Of a stretch of 8,919 nt of DNA, positions 7,886-8,919 are shown in pieces; the first letter of the stretch is position 1; each line of letters begins with the position of its first letter. The stretch is taken from the NCBI GenBank assembly GCA_024699595.1, contig JAILPG010000123.1, positions 1 to 8,919 of the forward strand, written 5' to 3'. This stretch comes from Lachnospiraceae bacterium. Its GTDB lineage: Bacteria; Bacillota_A; Clostridia; Lachnospirales; Lachnospiraceae. The position numbers and the translations under genes were made by a program. Under the pieces are notes generated by a model, which was not told the origin of the DNA, did not search any database, and saw only the letters and a list, made by a program, of their open reading frames with translations.

Positions 7886-8632
7886 TTACAGCTGGTTTCC
7901 GCAGTTGCCGCAGAATTTCATGCCTGGAGCATTTTCAAATCCGCAGGCGGGACAGATGCCGCTCTTTTCCATGGATGAGCCGCATTCTCCACAGAACTTA
8001 AGCCCGAGTGCCACCTGCGCTCCGCAGTTTGGACATCTCTGTGTGCCCAAAGGAGCTCCGCAGTAGTTGCAGAATTTGCCGTTTCCGGCAGGTTTTCCGC
8101 AGGCGGGACATACGGTTGTACGGGTCTCTATCTTGCCCTGCCATACAGTGGCTGTCTCTGCTGCTTCGTCGATATTACGACGCATTGCCTGATTTCTGGC
8201 CTGAGCGACATAGCTTGCCTCTCTGGGTGCACAGCTGGTGCATAGGCCCTCATCTTCATTCCAGCAGTCTGAGCATACCCAGTTGTTGCAGGAGGGACAT
8301 TTTCTGAAATTAGGTTTAACCTCTTCCTGGGCATCATCAAAAGCTCTCTCATATTCCCTGCGCCAGTCCGGGGACTGTCCGCCAAAGCGGTTGCTTAAGA
8401 TATCGGTTCCGCGCTCCAAAGCCCAGCCTATATCATTTGCTTTTCCGCCAAAAAAACTTCCTATCGTGGAAGCGATCCTTCCGACATTTTCGGATTTTTG
8501 TTTCTGCCCGTAGGTGCTGGATGAGACAAAAGTACTCTTGAAACCGTTTCCGCAGCAGTCGCAGTAAAACTCAAACTGAAAACCGGCATCGGTGGAAAGA
8601 TCGTTGTGATTGCGTGTAAATGCGTGTAACAT
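7886..8632 (-). CDS. Multi-zinc-ribbon protein
   Basis: Predicted 248-residue cytoplasmic, cysteine-rich protein. Three consecutive C-terminal zinc ribbons are clear, each CxxCG then CxxCG: Cys175/178 with 188/191, Cys200/203 with 214/217, and Cys227/230 with 241/244. Upstream, Cys24/27, 112/115, 120/123 and 131/134 make four more CxxC pairs, enough for two further zinc sites; an insertion of about 80 residues separates the first pair from the rest. That insertion is Gly/Ser-rich with a hydrophobic, possibly amphipathic stretch (about 50-85). The opening TRNHNDLSTD...GFQFEFYC is typical of a broad bacterial zinc-ribbon family of unknown function. Such ribbons usually mediate protein-protein or nucleic-acid binding. 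As the first gene of the MoxR/DUF58/transglutaminase operon it may recruit or regulate those products (inference). GGGAGG (complement of 8638-8643) lies 5 bases before the ATG, a strong start signal. Confidence 0.93.
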   Translation of the reverse strand: MLHAFTRNHNDLSTDAGFQFEFYCDCCGNGFKSTFVSSSTYGQKQKSENVGRIASTIGSFFGGKANDIGWALERGTDILSNRFGGQSPDWRREYERAFDDAQEEVKPNFRKCPSCNNWVCSDCWNEDEGLCTSCAPREASYVAQARNQAMRRNIDEAAETATVWQGKIETRTTVCPACGKPAGNGKFCNYCGAPLGTQRCPNCGAQVALGLKFCGECGSSMEKSGICPACGFENAPGMKFCGNCGNQL

Positions 8633-8757
8633 GATAACCTCCCTTGAATACGCAGGTTTCGGATCTGAAAAGATCTGTCTTCCCGCAAAGATTGAACGGA
8701 TAAGATCCGTATACAGTAACCTTCTCCTATCTTCACATTTTATCAGTATCTGAGGAT
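8633..8757 (-). other. Structured 5' leader of the zinc-ribbon/MoxR operon
   Basis: If the promoter at 8764-8792 is right, about 125 untranslated bases precede the operon. They contain two hairpins, ACGGAT/ATCCGT with a 3-base loop (8696-8710) and GATCT/AGATC with a 4-base loop (8662-8675). A third helix pairs 8703-8709 with 8660-8666 over 7 bp and is incompatible with both. Next to the start, 8654-8658 can pair with 8636-8640, covering part of the ribosome binding site. No known riboswitch class is recognised, and arms this short can arise by chance. Confidence 0.35.
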
Positions 8758-8763
8758 TTGTGC

Positions 8764-8792
8764 CATATAAACGGGTTAAAAAAATTTTTCAA
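8764..8792 (-). promoter_or_regulatory. Probable sigma-A promoter of the leftward five-gene operon
   Basis: On the - strand TTGAAA (complement of 8787-8792) is followed after 17 bases by TATATG (complement of 8764-8769), a 5/6 and 4/6 match to the sigma-A consensus with ideal spacing. The predicted start is near 8757. No second promoter is obvious between the tightly packed downstream genes, so this one may drive all five. A weaker -10 candidate (TAAAAT, just downstream) has no matching -35. Confidence 0.45.
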
Positions 8793-8799
8793 AAAACTG

Positions 8800-8829
8800 T
8801 TGACATGGGAAAGCGTGTCATGATATTAG
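8800..8829 (+). promoter_or_regulatory. Probable sigma-A promoter of the T-box leader
   Basis: TTGACA at 8800-8805 is a perfect -35 box. Candidate -10 boxes are ATATTA (8823-8828, 17-base spacing) or TATTAG preceded by TGA (8824-8829, extended -10, 18-base spacing). The A/T tract at 8778-8796 just upstream could act as an UP element. The predicted start is near 8836, which places it correctly to transcribe the T-box sequence to the right. Confidence 0.6.
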
Positions 8830-8835
8830 TTATAA

Positions 8836-8919
8836 ATGTGAGCGGGATCGATATCCCAAAAGCACCTAAACCGATGAGAAAGAGTAGTAGGTACTGTCAC
8901 TTCTTAAAAGAGAGCCGCA
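8836..8919 (+). promoter_or_regulatory. T-box riboswitch leader, 5' part only, cut by the window edge
   Basis: T-box leaders bind a specific uncharged tRNA and control transcription termination or translation of aminoacyl-tRNA synthetase, amino-acid biosynthesis or transport genes, mainly in Firmicutes. Visible here is the Stem I 5' half: CCGATGAGAAAGAGTAGTAG (8871-8890), which fits the GA (K-turn) motif followed by the AGTA bulge, and AGAGAGCCGCA (8909-8919), the conserved start of the distal Stem I element. Their order and spacing match T-box leaders. The specifier codon, antiterminator (TGG-containing T-box sequence) and target gene lie beyond the window, so the amino acid cannot be named. 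A small 5-bp hairpin (8844-8857, GGGAT/ATCCC) occurs at the predicted 5' end of the transcript, before Stem I. Confidence 0.85.

Noticed and set aside
7524..8513. Rightward open frames opposite the zinc-ribbon and 306-residue genes
   Set aside because: They are shadows of strongly supported leftward genes, with no ribosome sites or recognisable motifs.
8745..8767. Sigma-54 type promoter suggested by TGGCAC on the - strand
   Set aside because: There is no GC element at the matching -12 position.
1..8919. CRISPR array, insertion sequence or prophage signs
   Set aside because: No regularly spaced repeats, transposase, integrase or terminal repeats were seen, and the genes look like ordinary chromosomal neighbours.

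Overview
The window looks like a chromosomal segment of a Gram-positive, low-to-moderate GC member of the Firmicutes, most likely a Clostridia/Lachnospiraceae-type bacterium. This is an inference from three things: a lipoprotein-anchored peptidoglycan enzyme, an SGNH hydrolase with the N-terminal sequence style common in Lachnospiraceae, and what reads as the start of a T-box leader at the right edge. No mobile element, CRISPR array, tRNA or rRNA was seen.

Left third (1-2665, + strand). There are two genes. The first is a two-domain SGNH/GDSL hydrolase. The second, with its own promoter, is a predicted lipoprotein that fuses a YkuD-type L,D-transpeptidase domain to a VanX-type (M15D) D-Ala-D-Ala dipeptidase domain. 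Both enzyme halves keep their recognisable catalytic residues. This fusion is the most notable protein in the window.

Middle and right (2697-8632, - strand). Five tightly packed genes read leftward as one apparent operon. In order of transcription they are: a cysteine-rich multi-zinc-ribbon protein (8632-7886), an unrecognised soluble protein that may contain two PH-like folds (7867-6947), a MoxR-type AAA+ ATPase (6950-6009), a membrane DUF58 protein (6012-4915), and a large membrane transglutaminase-like protein of the TgpA type (4922-2697). The last three overlap by 4 or 8 bases and form the widespread MoxR/DUF58/transglutaminase module. The first two look like cytoplasmic partners. A hairpin between the convergent stops at 2665 and 2697 ends both units.

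Right edge (8633-8919). This 287-base stretch has no protein gene. It holds two back-to-back promoters that share an A/T-tract: one for the leftward operon, whose leader is about 125 nt and contains mutually exclusive inverted repeats, and one firing rightward into a truncated T-box riboswitch leader. The gene controlled by the T-box lies outside the window.
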